DNA of 64,000 nucleotides. Source: JAJFUI01 sp039698035. Lineage in GTDB: Bacteria > Planctomycetota > Planctomycetia > Pirellulales > Thermoguttaceae. A model generated the notes under the pieces. That model saw only the letters and a list, made by a program, of their open reading frames with translations. It was not told where the DNA came from and searched no databases. Positions 37,211-46,279 of this stretch are shown here, piece after piece (the first letter of the stretch is position 1; each line of letters starts with the position of its first letter). The stretch is taken from assembly GCA_039698035.1 (NCBI GenBank), contig JBDKSW010000009.1, positions 1-64,000 of the forward strand, in the 5' to 3' direction. The position numbers were made by a program, and so were the translations under genes.

Positions 37211-37981
37211 GTGGCTCTCTCAAATCGCAGAAATCGTTGCGAAAGCCGCCTTCCGTTGGCCGCCGCCTCGTTGCTGCTGGCCACGACCCTGCTGTCGCTG
37301 AGCGGCTGCGGTGAATTCGCCGCGCAGGGCCGCAACGCCGAAGGCGTTCGCCTTTACCAGGAGGCTCGATACCAGGACGCCATCCGCGAGTTCCAGGAAG
37401 CGACGTACGACGACCCCAACAACGCCGACGGCTATTACAACCTGGCCGCCGCCTACCATCGCGCCGGGCGGGCCGAACACTGCCAATCCGATTTGGTGCA
37501 GGCCGAGAACTTCTACAATCAGTGCCTCGATCGGAACCCGAACCACACCGAGTGCTACCGTGGCTTAGCCGTTTTGCTAGCTCAACAGGGCCGCACGGAG
37601 GAAGCGTTCCGGCTGCTCGAAGGTTGGGTGCACTGCCAGCCGTGCTCGGCCGACGCCAAGATCGAGCTTGCCCGAATCAATGAAGAGTTTGGCAATCGTC
37701 AAGCCGCTGCCGAACACTTGGTCGAGGCCGTCGCCCTCGAGCCTGACAACCCCAGGGCGCTGGCCGCACTGGGCAAGATCCGCGAGGAGTCTGGCGACAA
37801 GGCTCAAGCGCTGGCGAACTATCAGCGGTCGCTCACTCAAGATAATCGTCAGCCGGAGTTGATCGCCCGCGTCAACGCTTTGCAAGGCGGCTCGCCGGCT
37901 GCGCCGGCAGCCGTTCCCTCGGCGCCCGCCGTCGATCTGGGGCCGCGCATGGCCGATCGCGCCCCGGCCACAGCCAAGTAG
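37211..37981 (+). CDS. TPR-repeat lipoprotein
   Basis: A 256-aa exported lipoprotein with tetratricopeptide repeats. The signal ends at LLSLSGCGEF (Cys near 32). TPR helices are visible at AEGVRLYQEARYQDAIREFQ, ADGYYNLAAAYHRAG, NPNHTECYRGLAVLLAQQGR, AKIELARINEEFGNRQAAAE and PRALAALGKIREESGDKAQA, four to five repeats. The C-terminus is Pro/Ala-rich. Such proteins usually scaffold other proteins outside the cytoplasmic membrane. I chose GTG at 37211 because it places the signal peptide at the N-terminus; the open frame reaches back to 36998 without one. Confidence 0.83.
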   Translation: MALSNRRNRCESRLPLAAASLLLATTLLSLSGCGEFAAQGRNAEGVRLYQEARYQDAIREFQEATYDDPNNADGYYNLAAAYHRAGRAEHCQSDLVQAENFYNQCLDRNPNHTECYRGLAVLLAQQGRTEEAFRLLEGWVHCQPCSADAKIELARINEEFGNRQAAAEHLVEAVALEPDNPRALAALGKIREESGDKAQALANYQRSLTQDNRQPELIARVNALQGGSPAAPAAVPSAPAVDLGPRMADRAPATAK

Positions 37982-38022
37982 CAATGGTTGTGGTGGCCCG
38001 GATCGCTTCGCTTATCGCACGG

Positions 38023-38937
38023 TCAGTTTTGCGGGGCGTGCTCGACGATTTCACCGCCGGACCGCGTGCACATGGCGTGATACACGCTCGTTTCGATCAT
38101 CTGCGACACGAGCCGCGCTGATCCGTCGCCCAGCAGAAAGTTCGTCCCCGTGGGGTGATGGCTGCTGAAGTTGTGGCTGTCGGACTCCTCGCTGTTCGGC
38201 GGCTGGCTGGCCGTTCCAACGACCAGCCCCGGCGCGCACTCGTCGCCGGCCGGCGCGCCAAGCCACGTCGAATGTTCGAGATCCGTCGTTTTTTCGCCGG
38301 CGACGAACGTGTTGCTCAGACCGTCGGTGATGTCCCGGAAGCAGACGCCGCTATTGTGGAAGAAGACGCCGTCACTCGTGCATTGCTGGCCGTTTGGCGT
38401 GCTGCCGCACTCATGAACGTCTTGTGTTCCGAAGACGCCGATATAGTTGGCCGTCGCCAACTCGACGCTGCCGGCGGAGATGGCCGAGGGCTCGTCCGGC
38501 GTCCAGGTGAACGTCGGCTTTCCACTGTCCGAAGGGCAGCGAAAAAGCGACAACGCCGCCAGCCGGGCCTGGGCATTCTCCGTGGCGGTGAGCGATTTGT
38601 CGAAATGGATGAGGCATTCCGAGACATTGCCTTGCTCGACGAACGGCAGCAACGCGGCCGCCCATCCCCAGCCCGGTTCGCCCAGTGCATACGGTTGGTG
38701 TGTGGTTGGGTCGTAGGCTCGCCAGCCGGCCGGCAGCCGGCCGCACAAGTCGTGGTAGGCGTGCATGGCCAGCCCCAGTTGCTTCAGGTTGTTGCTGCAA
38801 GACATCTGCCGCGACGCCTCGCGCGCCGCCTGCACGGCCGGAAGCAGCAAGGCGATTAAAATCCCAATGATCGTAATCACCACCAATAGCTCGACTAAAG
38901 TGAACGCCCCACGGAAGCCTATCTTTCGCGCAATCAT
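38023..38937 (-). CDS. DUF1559 domain-containing prepilin-like protein
   Basis: A 304-aa member of the DUF1559 family, heavily expanded in planctomycetes and a strong lineage marker. The N-terminus has the type IV pilin-like leader FTLVELLVVITIIGILIALLLPAVQAAREAS (here spanning residues about 12-42), followed by SCSNNLKQLGLAMHAYHD, which are cleavage/methylation and helix features. The C-terminus ends with FLLGDGSARLVSQMI, also typical. Eight or so cysteines suggest disulfides outside the cell. GGGAG-like Shine-Dalgarno sequence lies eight bases before the ATG at 38937. The role is unknown; it is likely a surface pseudopilin-type protein. Confidence 0.94.
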   Translation of the reverse strand: MIARKIGFRGAFTLVELLVVITIIGILIALLLPAVQAAREASRQMSCSNNLKQLGLAMHAYHDLCGRLPAGWRAYDPTTHQPYALGEPGWGWAAALLPFVEQGNVSECLIHFDKSLTATENAQARLAALSLFRCPSDSGKPTFTWTPDEPSAISAGSVELATANYIGVFGTQDVHECGSTPNGQQCTSDGVFFHNSGVCFRDITDGLSNTFVAGEKTTDLEHSTWLGAPAGDECAPGLVVGTASQPPNSEESDSHNFSSHHPTGTNFLLGDGSARLVSQMIETSVYHAMCTRSGGEIVEHAPQN

Positions 38938-39070
38938 GGAATCATCTCCCTATCAAACAATGACGCACGCGAGCGATTGCCGGCCGCGCACGCACATCGC
39001 CTGGGCGATGGCGCAGCGCAACTTCACGGAAACGCCGCACGCGGGAAAGGTCCAAACCAAGGAGAGAAGC

Positions 39071-39460
39071 CTACGCGAAAGCAGGCGGGGCCCGGCTCTG
39101 CCAGGCCGAGAAGACATCGTGCGAAACCGTCGAGGGCACGAACGCGACCACGTCGCCGACAAATGGCGAACAGGTCGATGCGGCAACCACGGCCGTCAAC
39201 GCCAGGTTGTGGGCCAGGAATTGGCACGCGGGACAATGGTTGTCGGGCGCCGGATGCCGGTCAGGGCATTTTGGGGACGACCCATGCTGGTCGTCTTTGT
39301 GAGAGGCGTTGTCGGCCAGCGTGTGGCAATCGTGCGGCTCGCCGCAACAGGAGTCGCCCGGTCCGCCGTGGTTGTGAACCAGCGCAGCCGTCAACAGGGC
39401 CAGCGCATAACCGGCCGCGACGAGCCAGGAAAGTCGGCGATTTTCCACGAAAATGCGCAT
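39071..39460 (-). CDS. His/Cys-rich secreted protein, DUF2946-like
   Basis: A 129-aa protein with an N-terminal hydrophobic segment (LSWLVAAGYALALLTAAL) and a middle dense in His and Cys: VHNHGGPGDSCCGEPHDCH, then HPAPDNHCPACQFL. The C-terminus ends FSAWQSRAPPAF, matching the RxPP ending I associate with DUF2946 proteins. The pattern suggests metal binding (for example copper or zinc) outside the cytoplasmic membrane. The start is an ATG at 39460 preceded by AGG. A good promoter lies just upstream. Metal-efflux genes, often near such proteins, are not in the window. Confidence 0.72.
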   Translation of the reverse strand: MRIFVENRRLSWLVAAGYALALLTAALVHNHGGPGDSCCGEPHDCHTLADNASHKDDQHGSSPKCPDRHPAPDNHCPACQFLAHNLALTAVVAASTCSPFVGDVVAFVPSTVSHDVFSAWQSRAPPAFA

Positions 39461-39486
39461 CACCTATTCAATTAGGCATTTTCAAC

Positions 39487-39515
39487 ATGATAGCCAGAAG
39501 CAGGCCGGCGGTCAA
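39487..39515 (-). promoter_or_regulatory. sigma70-type promoter for the His/Cys-rich protein gene
   Basis: On the minus strand TTGACC (39510-39515) and TATCAT (39487-39492) are 17 bases apart. The start would be near 39480, about 20 bases upstream of the ATG at 39460. Confidence 0.55.
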
Positions 39516-39547
39516 ACAAAAAGCCGCCATCGCGTCGCCTTGTCGGT

Positions 39548-40597
39548 TTACAGGCGGGAACCGACAACACCATCGCCGCCACGAAACAGCGGGTTGGCGC
39601 ACAGCACGCGATGCAATTGCTTCGGCGAACGCACTTCGCCGGCCGGACGCTCGCGATGCCAGTCCCCGTGCGTCGGTACGAGTGTTTCGCAATAGGGCCA
39701 GGGGCTGAAAGGATCGCCGCCGAGCGCGGCCGCCAGTTTGCTCGAATTCATGCAGACGTTGCCAGCCCGCGGTGGAATCGGCCCGGCCTCGTGACGCGGA
39801 ATGCCCATCAGACAATTCGGATCGTAGCCGCCGACGCGGTTGATGATCTGCGCGATTTGGTACAGGCTCAGCCGTCGCGGCGCGCCGGCGTGATAGATGC
39901 CGCTCAACCCGTCGCACAGGGCGCGCTCGTAAAGCCGATTCAGACAATCGGCGTAGGTCGGCGTCCGCACCTCGTCGAAGTAGAGCGTCGCCGGCCGGGA
40001 CTTCTTGAACCGTGACGTGATCCAATCAATTGCCCCGGCGTGACCGCTGAAACTGACGCCCATCGGCAGCGAGATGCGCAAGATGCAGGCCGTTGGGTCG
40101 GTTGCGAGAATGGCCTGTTCGCCCGCCACCATCGTCTTTCCATAAACGGTGACCGGGTCCGTCGGATCGGTCTCGACATAGCCGCCGTGCCCCTCGGCCC
40201 CCGAGAACACCAGGTCGCACGATAGATGCACCAAGCGGATGCCGCGAGGGACGGTTTGTGAGAGCAGGTTCTTCACGCCCTCGACGTTGATCCGCCACGC
40301 CAGCTCGGGCGCCAGTTCACACTGTCGCAGGGCACAGTTGCCAGCGCAATCCAGGACGGATGCGAAGCCGTGTTCCTCGAAGAGTCGCGCCAGCCCGACG
40401 TGGTCTTCGGCGTTGCACGGGACGATGCCTGGCCCGACGAGCCGAAAATTGTCGGCCTGCCGAATGCCGATCACTTGGCCCGGATACTTCGCGGCGAAGT
40501 AGGCCATCGCGTTGTAACCTGGCACGCCGGCAACGCCGGTAATCAACAGCGGCAGCGGCAGTTTGGCGGGCGGATCGGTAAGCACCACGGGAGGCAC
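39548..40597 (-). CDS. RmlD-like sugar-nucleotide-binding reductase
   Basis: A short-chain reductase of the RmlD (dTDP-4-dehydrorhamnose reductase) type, about 349 aa. The nucleotide-binding Gly motif is LLITGVAGVPGYNAM, an unusual GxxGxxG. HLSCDLVFSG is followed by VTVYGKTMVAGEQAIL, giving the YxxxK catalytic pair, and by LRISLPMGVSFSG and GIYHAGAPRRLSLYQIAQII. The start is uncertain. The frame is open to a TTG at 40669, but a TATAAT lies inside that extension, so GTG at 40597, 40588 or 40585 is more likely. The specific sugar is unknown, since no other rhamnose genes are adjacent. Confidence 0.85.
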   Translation of the reverse strand: MPPVVLTDPPAKLPLPLLITGVAGVPGYNAMAYFAAKYPGQVIGIRQADNFRLVGPGIVPCNAEDHVGLARLFEEHGFASVLDCAGNCALRQCELAPELAWRINVEGVKNLLSQTVPRGIRLVHLSCDLVFSGAEGHGGYVETDPTDPVTVYGKTMVAGEQAILATDPTACILRISLPMGVSFSGHAGAIDWITSRFKKSRPATLYFDEVRTPTYADCLNRLYERALCDGLSGIYHAGAPRRLSLYQIAQIINRVGGYDPNCLMGIPRHEAGPIPPRAGNVCMNSSKLAAALGGDPFSPWPYCETLVPTHGDWHRERPAGEVRSPKQLHRVLCANPLFRGGDGVVGSRL

Positions 40598-40687
40598 GGC
40601 AAGCAAAAAGGGCGGGCGGACGATCGGCTTGCAGCGGATTGCCGCGAAAAACTCTATTATAAGCCGCAAGCGGCAAGTCGCCAGGGC

Positions 40688-41680
40688 CTACTTGCCGGCC
40701 GTCTTGATGGCGAACTCGACCGACGCCTGACCCGTCTTGTGGGATTTTAGGTCCTCGATCGAGAGCCGCAGCGTGTAGCGGCCTGGGGCCAGACGCCTCG
40801 GCATCCGAAGATGGTAGCCGATGAAGAAATCGTGTCGCAGGTTCTGGCAGTATTCTTCGGTCGGCGCGAATTGCTGTTCGGCCACGCAGCCGCGACTGTC
40901 GACGATCTGATAAGCGATCCGCAGCGACGTGTGATAGCCCTTCGGTGTCGCCTCCGAAGCGAAGTTCTCGACCTCGGCGTACAGAAGCACCTCTTGATTC
41001 GCGTCGAACTCGTATTTCTCGAATCGCTTCGTGCAGCCGTAGCTGACAACTTCCGTGCAAAACATCAGGTTGCGAAGCGTCAGCGGGGCCGACTCGGGCG
41101 GCTTGCTCAGGGCGTCGGCCGGCCTGGGCTTGGTCTCGGCGGCCGACGCGACGTACGAGGCGCTGACGACTTGGCCCGGTCGTGACGGTTCGATTTGGAC
41201 GGCGGGACGCTTGCTCCACCAGGGCCTTTCGTCGTCCGTTGGGGGCAGCCGCGACGGGGCCGTCGCGCTCGGCGGTGCAACGGAAGCCGTGACCTGATCG
41301 GTGGGACGCTGTAGGCTCGCCGTTGCTGTGCCGTTTTGCTCCGCAAGGCGACGCCGGTAGGCCAGCGTTGCACGGCATTGCTGAATTACCAGCGGCCAGA
41401 CGACCGGATCGCTGCGACGCAGGTCGTCCAGCAATCGGTCCTGGGCGGCCGGATCGATGGCCCCGATTTCGCGCACCTCGGCCATCGCCCGCTGCAAGGT
41501 TTCGACATCCGCTTCGGCCGGTTGCGTCTTATCGGATTGAAGGTTGGTCGCTCGATTGGCGGCCACGGTGTCCGAGGTCGCTGCCGTGTGCTTGTGGCTG
41601 GCCGCCCAAGGCGTTCCGGCGCAGCCCGAGAGAGCGAGGGTTGCTGTTGCGGCGGCAATGAGTGACCACGAACTGCGCAT
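40688..41680 (-). CDS. hypothetical lipoprotein with C-terminal beta-rich domain
   Basis: A 330-aa exported protein of unknown function. MRSSWSLIAAATATLALSGC is a lipoprotein signal (Cys20). A variable Ala/Thr/Gln region is followed by a helical segment (VETLQRAMAEVREIGAIDPA, then DRLLDDLRRSDPVVWPLVIQ). A Pro-rich linker leads to a conserved-looking beta-rich domain (LTLRNLMFCTEVVSYGCTKRF to GRYTLRLSIEDLKSHKTGQA), which resembles an immunoglobulin-like or accessory domain. The lipobox places the start at the ATG at 41680. It precedes the RmlD-like gene on the same strand. Confidence 0.8.
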   Translation of the reverse strand: MRSSWSLIAAATATLALSGCAGTPWAASHKHTAATSDTVAANRATNLQSDKTQPAEADVETLQRAMAEVREIGAIDPAAQDRLLDDLRRSDPVVWPLVIQQCRATLAYRRRLAEQNGTATASLQRPTDQVTASVAPPSATAPSRLPPTDDERPWWSKRPAVQIEPSRPGQVVSASYVASAAETKPRPADALSKPPESAPLTLRNLMFCTEVVSYGCTKRFEKYEFDANQEVLLYAEVENFASEATPKGYHTSLRIAYQIVDSRGCVAEQQFAPTEEYCQNLRHDFFIGYHLRMPRRLAPGRYTLRLSIEDLKSHKTGQASVEFAIKTAGK

Positions 41681-41913
41681 AGCGCCCCGATGCGAACCGC
41701 GGTCAAACCCGACCGGCGATCCCGGCCGCGGGGAGGTCGATCGTAGCTGAAAACCCAGGAGCGTGCAACGTTGAAATCTCAGTCGCATGGGCCCGAGACA
41801 GCCCATTTTGCGGCAATGGCATCACTCCTGACCGCTCCGAGCCAAGGGCCTTGCCGGCGCGGGCGTTCGACCATCGACGGAAACGATTTGCCAGGCGTCG
41901 TGGGGCGCACTGC

Positions 41914-42327
41914 TTACTCTTGCTGCTCCTCGATCACGTCGTTGAGCACGTCTTCATTGACGTAGATGGGCAGCACCGGATCGCAGCGGACCGCCACCGC
42001 GATGGCGTCGGACGGTCGCGCGTCGATTTCAACGAGCTCGCCGTTTTGCCGTACGCGGAGCCGGGCGTAGTAGGTGTGGTCCTTCAACTCGTTGATGATG
42101 ACATCCTGGAATTCGGCGCCCAAGCTGTCGACGATGTGGACGATCAGGTCGTGTGTTTGCGGCCGGGGCCACGTGTCGCCTTTCACCTGCCGCTGGATGC
42201 TGACGGCTTCGTAAAGCCCGATGACGATGGGAAAGGTCCGTTCGCCGTCGATCTCCTTGAGGAAGATGAACTGCTGTTCGTTGATTTCGCTGAGAATGAT
42301 CCGGGAGAGTTCCATCGGGACCGGCAT
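41914..42327 (-). CDS. bifunctional nuclease family protein (DUF151)
   Basis: A 137-aa protein of the bifunctional nuclease (BFN/DUF151) family, small cytoplasmic proteins for which DNase and RNase activity has been reported in plant members. Family marks are FIFLKEIDGERTFPIVIGLY near the start, RPQTHDLIVHIVDSLGAE, and the core RPSDAIAVAVRCDPVLPIYV. Start is the ATG at 42327, fixed by a strong GGAGGG eight bases upstream; the open frame extends further without support. The acidic C-terminus (EDVLNDVIEEQQE) is usual for the family. Confidence 0.9.
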   Translation of the reverse strand: MPVPMELSRIILSEINEQQFIFLKEIDGERTFPIVIGLYEAVSIQRQVKGDTWPRPQTHDLIVHIVDSLGAEFQDVIINELKDHTYYARLRVRQNGELVEIDARPSDAIAVAVRCDPVLPIYVNEDVLNDVIEEQQE

Positions 42328-42581
42328 GGCCGCGCCCTCCGCACGCGAGGAGTCGAAAATATGTCGGCCGGCTTCAGGCCGCGCCATCCTCCAGATTATA
42401 CGCCTCGCGCGCCGCGTTTCGCCAGTAGGGCAACGCGGCTGGCCACGAATGCCCCTTGTAAGTGGCATAGGTCTTCGCTATTCTGAACCGAACGGCTGCC
42501 GCCGGTTTCTGACAACGCTTGGGCGAGGCCGCCGTGCGGCTTCATCATTGCCAGGCGACCCATACCCCCCCCTGCCCCGTC

Positions 42582-43907
42582 ATGCCAAAGCCTGTTGTTT
42601 TGCTTTCGATCCCTGCATTGCGTGAAAAAGACGTGGCCGTCATGCGGCGGCTGCGCGGGCTGACGGCCGGCGGCGGCATCGCCGAGCTGACGCCCACGTT
42701 CCCCTGCGTCACGTGCTCGGTCCAGGCCAACATGACGACCGGTCGCGGCCCGGCCCAGCATGGAATCGTCGGCAACGGCATCTACTGGCGCGAGAGACGC
42801 CAAGTCGAAATGTGGACCGCGCCGAACGATTGCATCGGCCAGCCGCAGCTTTGGGACTTGCTTTCGCATCACGGCCGCGGGCTGACCAGCGCCGTTTGGT
42901 TTCCGCTGCATGCCGTGGGCTGCGAGGCGGATTACGTCTGCACGCCGGCGCCCATCCACAACCCGGACGGCTCGGAATCGCTCTGGTGCTACACGCGCCC
43001 GATCGAGTTCTACGGGCTGCTCCGCGACCGCTTGGGCCATTTTCCCCTGATGAACTACTGGGGCCCGATGGCCGGGCTGCCGGCCAGCGCGTGGATCGTC
43101 GATTCGGCCGTCCTTGCCGCGACCGAGTGGCAGCCCGACCTGTTCTATATCTATCTGCCGCAGCTCGATTATGCGGCGCAGCGAACGGGGCCCGACAGTG
43201 CGGCCGCCGATCAGGCCGTCGCCGATTTGGACGAATTGCTCGACCGCCTGGCCAAGAAGTTGACCGAAGCCTATGGCGAGGAGCCGCTCTGGCTCGTCGC
43301 GGGCGAGTACGCCATCACGCCGGTCGATCACGTTTCCTATCCCAATCGCATCCTGCGCGAAGCCGGGCTGCTCAAGGTGTGCGAAACGGACGACGGCGAA
43401 CACCTGGACCTGGAGAGAAGCCAAGCCTTTGCGATGGTCGATCACCAGTTCTCCCATGTGTTTGTGGCCGATTCCGACCCGCAACTCGCCGCGCGCGTGG
43501 CCGATCTGTTGCGCAATCAGCCAGGCATTGCCGAAGTGCTCGTTGGCGCGGACCGAGGCCGCTATGCGATGGAACACCCACGAAGCGGCGACGTGATTCT
43601 GATTTCGGCGCCTCGCAGTTGGCAGGCTTACTACTGGTGGCTCGCGGACGATCGCGCCCCCGCGTTCGCTCGCACCGTCGACATCCACCGCAAGCCGGGC
43701 TACGATCCGGTCGAGCTGTTCTTCGATCCGGCGACGAAGAGCATTCCGCTCGATGCGCGGCTCGTCAAGGGCTCGCATGGCGTCCCGGCCGTCGATCGCA
43801 ACCAGCGCACGGTGTTTCTGAGCTCCGATCCGACGCTGCTTTCCGGCCCGAGCGTGACCGACACCGATGTCTTCGGCATGGTCCTCCGCCACTTCGGCCT
43901 GCAATAG
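42582..43907 (+). CDS. alkaline phosphatase superfamily nucleotide pyrophosphatase/phosphodiesterase
   Basis: A 441-aa protein of the type I phosphodiesterase/nucleotide pyrophosphatase family in the alkaline phosphatase superfamily. The metal and nucleophile region is FPCVTCSVQANMTTGRGPAQHGIVGNG, where the nucleophile Thr is expected. YIYLPQLDYAAQRTGPDSAA gives the second metal-binding DxxxH-like site (here lacking the usual His), and MVDHQFSHVFV and KGSHGV supply further His residues. No signal peptide is visible, so it is probably cytoplasmic. The ATG at 42582 fits the family start. The substrate cannot be told from the sequence. It stands between minus-strand genes. Confidence 0.85.
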   Translation: MPKPVVLLSIPALREKDVAVMRRLRGLTAGGGIAELTPTFPCVTCSVQANMTTGRGPAQHGIVGNGIYWRERRQVEMWTAPNDCIGQPQLWDLLSHHGRGLTSAVWFPLHAVGCEADYVCTPAPIHNPDGSESLWCYTRPIEFYGLLRDRLGHFPLMNYWGPMAGLPASAWIVDSAVLAATEWQPDLFYIYLPQLDYAAQRTGPDSAAADQAVADLDELLDRLAKKLTEAYGEEPLWLVAGEYAITPVDHVSYPNRILREAGLLKVCETDDGEHLDLERSQAFAMVDHQFSHVFVADSDPQLAARVADLLRNQPGIAEVLVGADRGRYAMEHPRSGDVILISAPRSWQAYYWWLADDRAPAFARTVDIHRKPGYDPVELFFDPATKSIPLDARLVKGSHGVPAVDRNQRTVFLSSDPTLLSGPSVTDTDVFGMVLRHFGLQ

Positions 43908-43979
43908 GTTCGCCGACGCAGCCGCCCGAGCCTGCCGCTTGCGAACAAGCGGTCGGGCTGGTGGTTTGGCGGCCGCGTC

Positions 43980-44255
43980 TCACGACACTTCGATGCAGTT
44001 GACCAGACGGTCGCCGCCTGGGATGCGCATGGCGGCGTGCTGGGCCAACTGCTTCGTATAGTACGTGTCGCAGCGGCCGCTCAGCCGAACGCCCCGCGGG
44101 CCGACCTCGACGCAAAGGTCTGCGACGCCGTGATCGGTCTCATGTTGCACGGCCCGTTCGATTGAGGCGGCCAGCCGGTCGGCCTCCTCGACGGTTTCCG
44201 GAAGCACGCCGACGAAGGCCCGCATCATGCTGGGCCTGACGCCCAATTCTTCCAT
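43980..44255 (-). CDS. BON domain protein
   Basis: A 91-aa protein that is mostly one BON domain: EADRLAASIERAVQ, then VEVGPRGVRLSGRCDTYYTK and QHAAMRIPGGDRLVNCIEV, matching the alpha-beta-alpha pattern with the central GxVxLxG-like turn. BON domains bind phospholipid or other surface ligands, usually outside the cytoplasm, but no signal peptide is present. Start is the ATG at 44255 with GGAGGA eight bases upstream. It forms a tandem pair with the BON gene at 44293-44550, 37 bases upstream, presumably a duplication. Confidence 0.8.
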   Translation of the reverse strand: MEELGVRPSMMRAFVGVLPETVEEADRLAASIERAVQHETDHGVADLCVEVGPRGVRLSGRCDTYYTKQLAQHAAMRIPGGDRLVNCIEVS

Positions 44256-44292
44256 GACGATGTCCTCCTCTGCTTGCAACGCGCCGTCTTCC

Positions 44293-44550
44293 CTAAGTGG
44301 GCGGCGACGTGTCTTGCGGCTGGATTTCTTCTTCGCCCTTCACCTGGATCCGGTTGACCACTTCGGTGTCCTTGCAAACGGAGCGAACCACCTCCTGCGC
44401 CACTTGCTTGTGATAATAGCTTGTGACGCATCCCGAGATGACCATCGCGCAGTTGGAGCTTTCAACCCGCAGTCCGCGCAATTCAAAGAACGGACTGCTG
44501 GCCAGCGCCGCTTGTGCCCTCGGCTGAACATCTTTCAGAACGGTCGTCAT
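44293..44550 (-). CDS. BON domain protein, tandem paralogue
   Basis: An 85-aa single BON-domain protein: RAQAALASSPFFELRGLRVE, then SNCAMVISGCVTSYYHKQVA and EVVRSVCKDTEVVNRIQVKG. It is similar in layout to the neighbouring 91-aa protein. The shared GxVxxYYxKQ(L/V)AQ element (DTYYTKQLAQ and TSYYHKQVAQ) shows that the two are duplicates. Start is the ATG at 44550, with AGGAAGGGG upstream at a rather long distance. No signal peptide is present. It is first in the pair. Confidence 0.8.
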   Translation of the reverse strand: MTTVLKDVQPRAQAALASSPFFELRGLRVESSNCAMVISGCVTSYYHKQVAQEVVRSVCKDTEVVNRIQVKGEEEIQPQDTSPPT

Positions 44551-44996
44551 TGCAGAGAACGCCCCTTCCTGGCGACATCTGCCGCGTGGCCATGCCATGA
44601 ATCACACGGCCGGCATTTGGGCCGCGCGGTCCCCTCGCGGTGAAGAGTGAAGTCAGGGAGACGCTGTCTTCGCGAGGACTTGCTTTGCCCAGGTCCGGCC
44701 GCCATCCGGTGAGCGGCCCGCCGACACCAGCATTTTGCACCAGCGGACTGATTCGGTCAATAGCGAGGTGAATACCTAACTCTCTTGGGCGGCGGGGCTG
44801 CATGCAAGGACCGTGCCATAGCACGGTCGCAATGCGGCGTGGCGCAGTTCGGGCCTGGACAACACCGTCGCCGAAGCGCATGATAACAGGTTTGGATTGC
44901 CCAGGTTCTCTCAATCGCGGGCAGCCTCGCTCCATATCAAAAATCCGGCCGGCTGGCGGCAGCCATCGGCCGCAACCCCAAACACGAGCGCTTCCC
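44551..44996. other. 446-base divergent region between BON pair and argG
   Basis: No supported gene; the open frames here run across both genes and have no family motif. It must hold the divergent promoters. I see no clear arginine-repressor palindrome and no pair of hexamers good enough to call. Confidence 0.4.
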
Positions 44997-46211
44997 ATGC
45001 CTAGCTGTGTCCTTGCGTATTCCGGCGGTTTAGACACCTCGGTCCTGGTCGGTTGGCTGATGGACGAGGGCTACGACGTTCACGCCGTCTACGTTGACGT
45101 CGGTCAGCCGAGCGAAGACCGCGAGGCCATGCTCCAGAAAGCGCGCACGATCGGGGCCAAGTCGGCGCGCGTCGTCGACGCTCGGGAGGAGATGTGCCGC
45201 GACTTCGCCTTCCCTGTTTTGCAGTGGGACGCCAAGTACGAAGGCATCTATCTGCTCGGCACGTCGATTGCTCGGCCGCTGATCTCGAAGCTCTGCCTGC
45301 AGGTCGCCCGCGAGGTCGGCGCGAAGGCGTTTGCTCACGGGGCGACGGGCAAGGGGAACGATCAGTGCCGGTTCCAGCTTGCGGCCGATGCGCTCGATCC
45401 TAGCATCAAGATCATCGCTCCGTGGCGCATGGAGCGATTCCGCCGCCAGTTCCCTGGACGCGCCGAAATGATCGCTTATTGCCGCGAGAAGAACATCCCG
45501 GTGAAGCCCTCGGCCGCCAAACCGTACAGCATGGATGAAAACTGCCTGCACATCAGCTACGAGGGTGGCAAGCTCGAAGACCTGACGACCAACGGCGTCG
45601 AGGCGGTCACGTTCCATATGACCGTCTCGCCCGAGCAGGCGCCCGACAGGGTCGAGAAGGTCACGATCGGCTTCGAGTCGGGCATCCCGATCAGCGTCAA
45701 CGGCAAGCGTCTGAGCGCGTTCGAGCTGGTCTCCACGCTGAACGCGATTGCCGGGCGCAACGGCATCGGCCGGATCGACATTGTCGAAGGCCGGTTCGTC
45801 GGCATGAAGAGTCGCGGCGTCTACGAGGCCCCCGGCATGACGCTGCTGTACGCCGCGCATCGCGTCGTCGAGCAACTGACGCTCGATCGCGACCTGACGC
45901 ACCTCCGCGATCGGCTTTCGCCCGAGGTGGCCGAGCTGGTCTACTACGGCTTCTGGTACCACGCCAAGTTCGACGCCCTGATGGCCTTCATCCGTCAGGC
46001 GCAAAAGCCGGTCACGGGCGAAGTGACGCTCGATCTGTACAAGGGGAACATCGCGGTGGCCAGCCGCACGAGCCCTTGCAGCCTTTACGACGAGGGCATC
46101 GCCACGATGGAGGGCGGCGGTTCCTACGACCAGACCGACGCCGAGGGCTTTCTGCGGATTCAGGGACTGCCCTGCCGCGTCGCCGCCAGCGTCCAGCCAC
46201 GACAGTGGTAG
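44997..46211 (+). CDS. argG: argininosuccinate synthase
   Basis: ArgG joins citrulline and aspartate using ATP in arginine synthesis. The 404-aa frame begins MPSCVLAYSGGLDTSVLVGW with the PP-loop SGGLDTS. KAFAHGATGKGNDQCRF, KPYSMDENCLHISYEGGKLE and SRGVYEAPGMTLLYAAHR are the standard conserved blocks. Start is the ATG at 44997; the long upstream open frame (from 44802) has no family similarity. No other arg gene is adjacent. The gene is followed after 190 bases by the Gfo/Idh/MocA gene on the same strand. Confidence 0.97.
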   Translation: MPSCVLAYSGGLDTSVLVGWLMDEGYDVHAVYVDVGQPSEDREAMLQKARTIGAKSARVVDAREEMCRDFAFPVLQWDAKYEGIYLLGTSIARPLISKLCLQVAREVGAKAFAHGATGKGNDQCRFQLAADALDPSIKIIAPWRMERFRRQFPGRAEMIAYCREKNIPVKPSAAKPYSMDENCLHISYEGGKLEDLTTNGVEAVTFHMTVSPEQAPDRVEKVTIGFESGIPISVNGKRLSAFELVSTLNAIAGRNGIGRIDIVEGRFVGMKSRGVYEAPGMTLLYAAHRVVEQLTLDRDLTHLRDRLSPEVAELVYYGFWYHAKFDALMAFIRQAQKPVTGEVTLDLYKGNIAVASRTSPCSLYDEGIATMEGGGSYDQTDAEGFLRIQGLPCRVAASVQPRQW

Positions 46212-46279
46212 GGACCGGCTGATGGCCGAGCGTTCCTTTGCGCGCTCCGTGTCGGGCTTGGGCAGGGAACACGCTCGTT

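Noticed and set aside
40654..40669. TTG at 40669 as the true start of the RmlD-like gene, with TATAAT at 40656-40661 as a firm promoter
   Set aside because: The two readings conflict; no good -35 supports the promoter, so I only use it to prefer a later start and do not list it as a feature.
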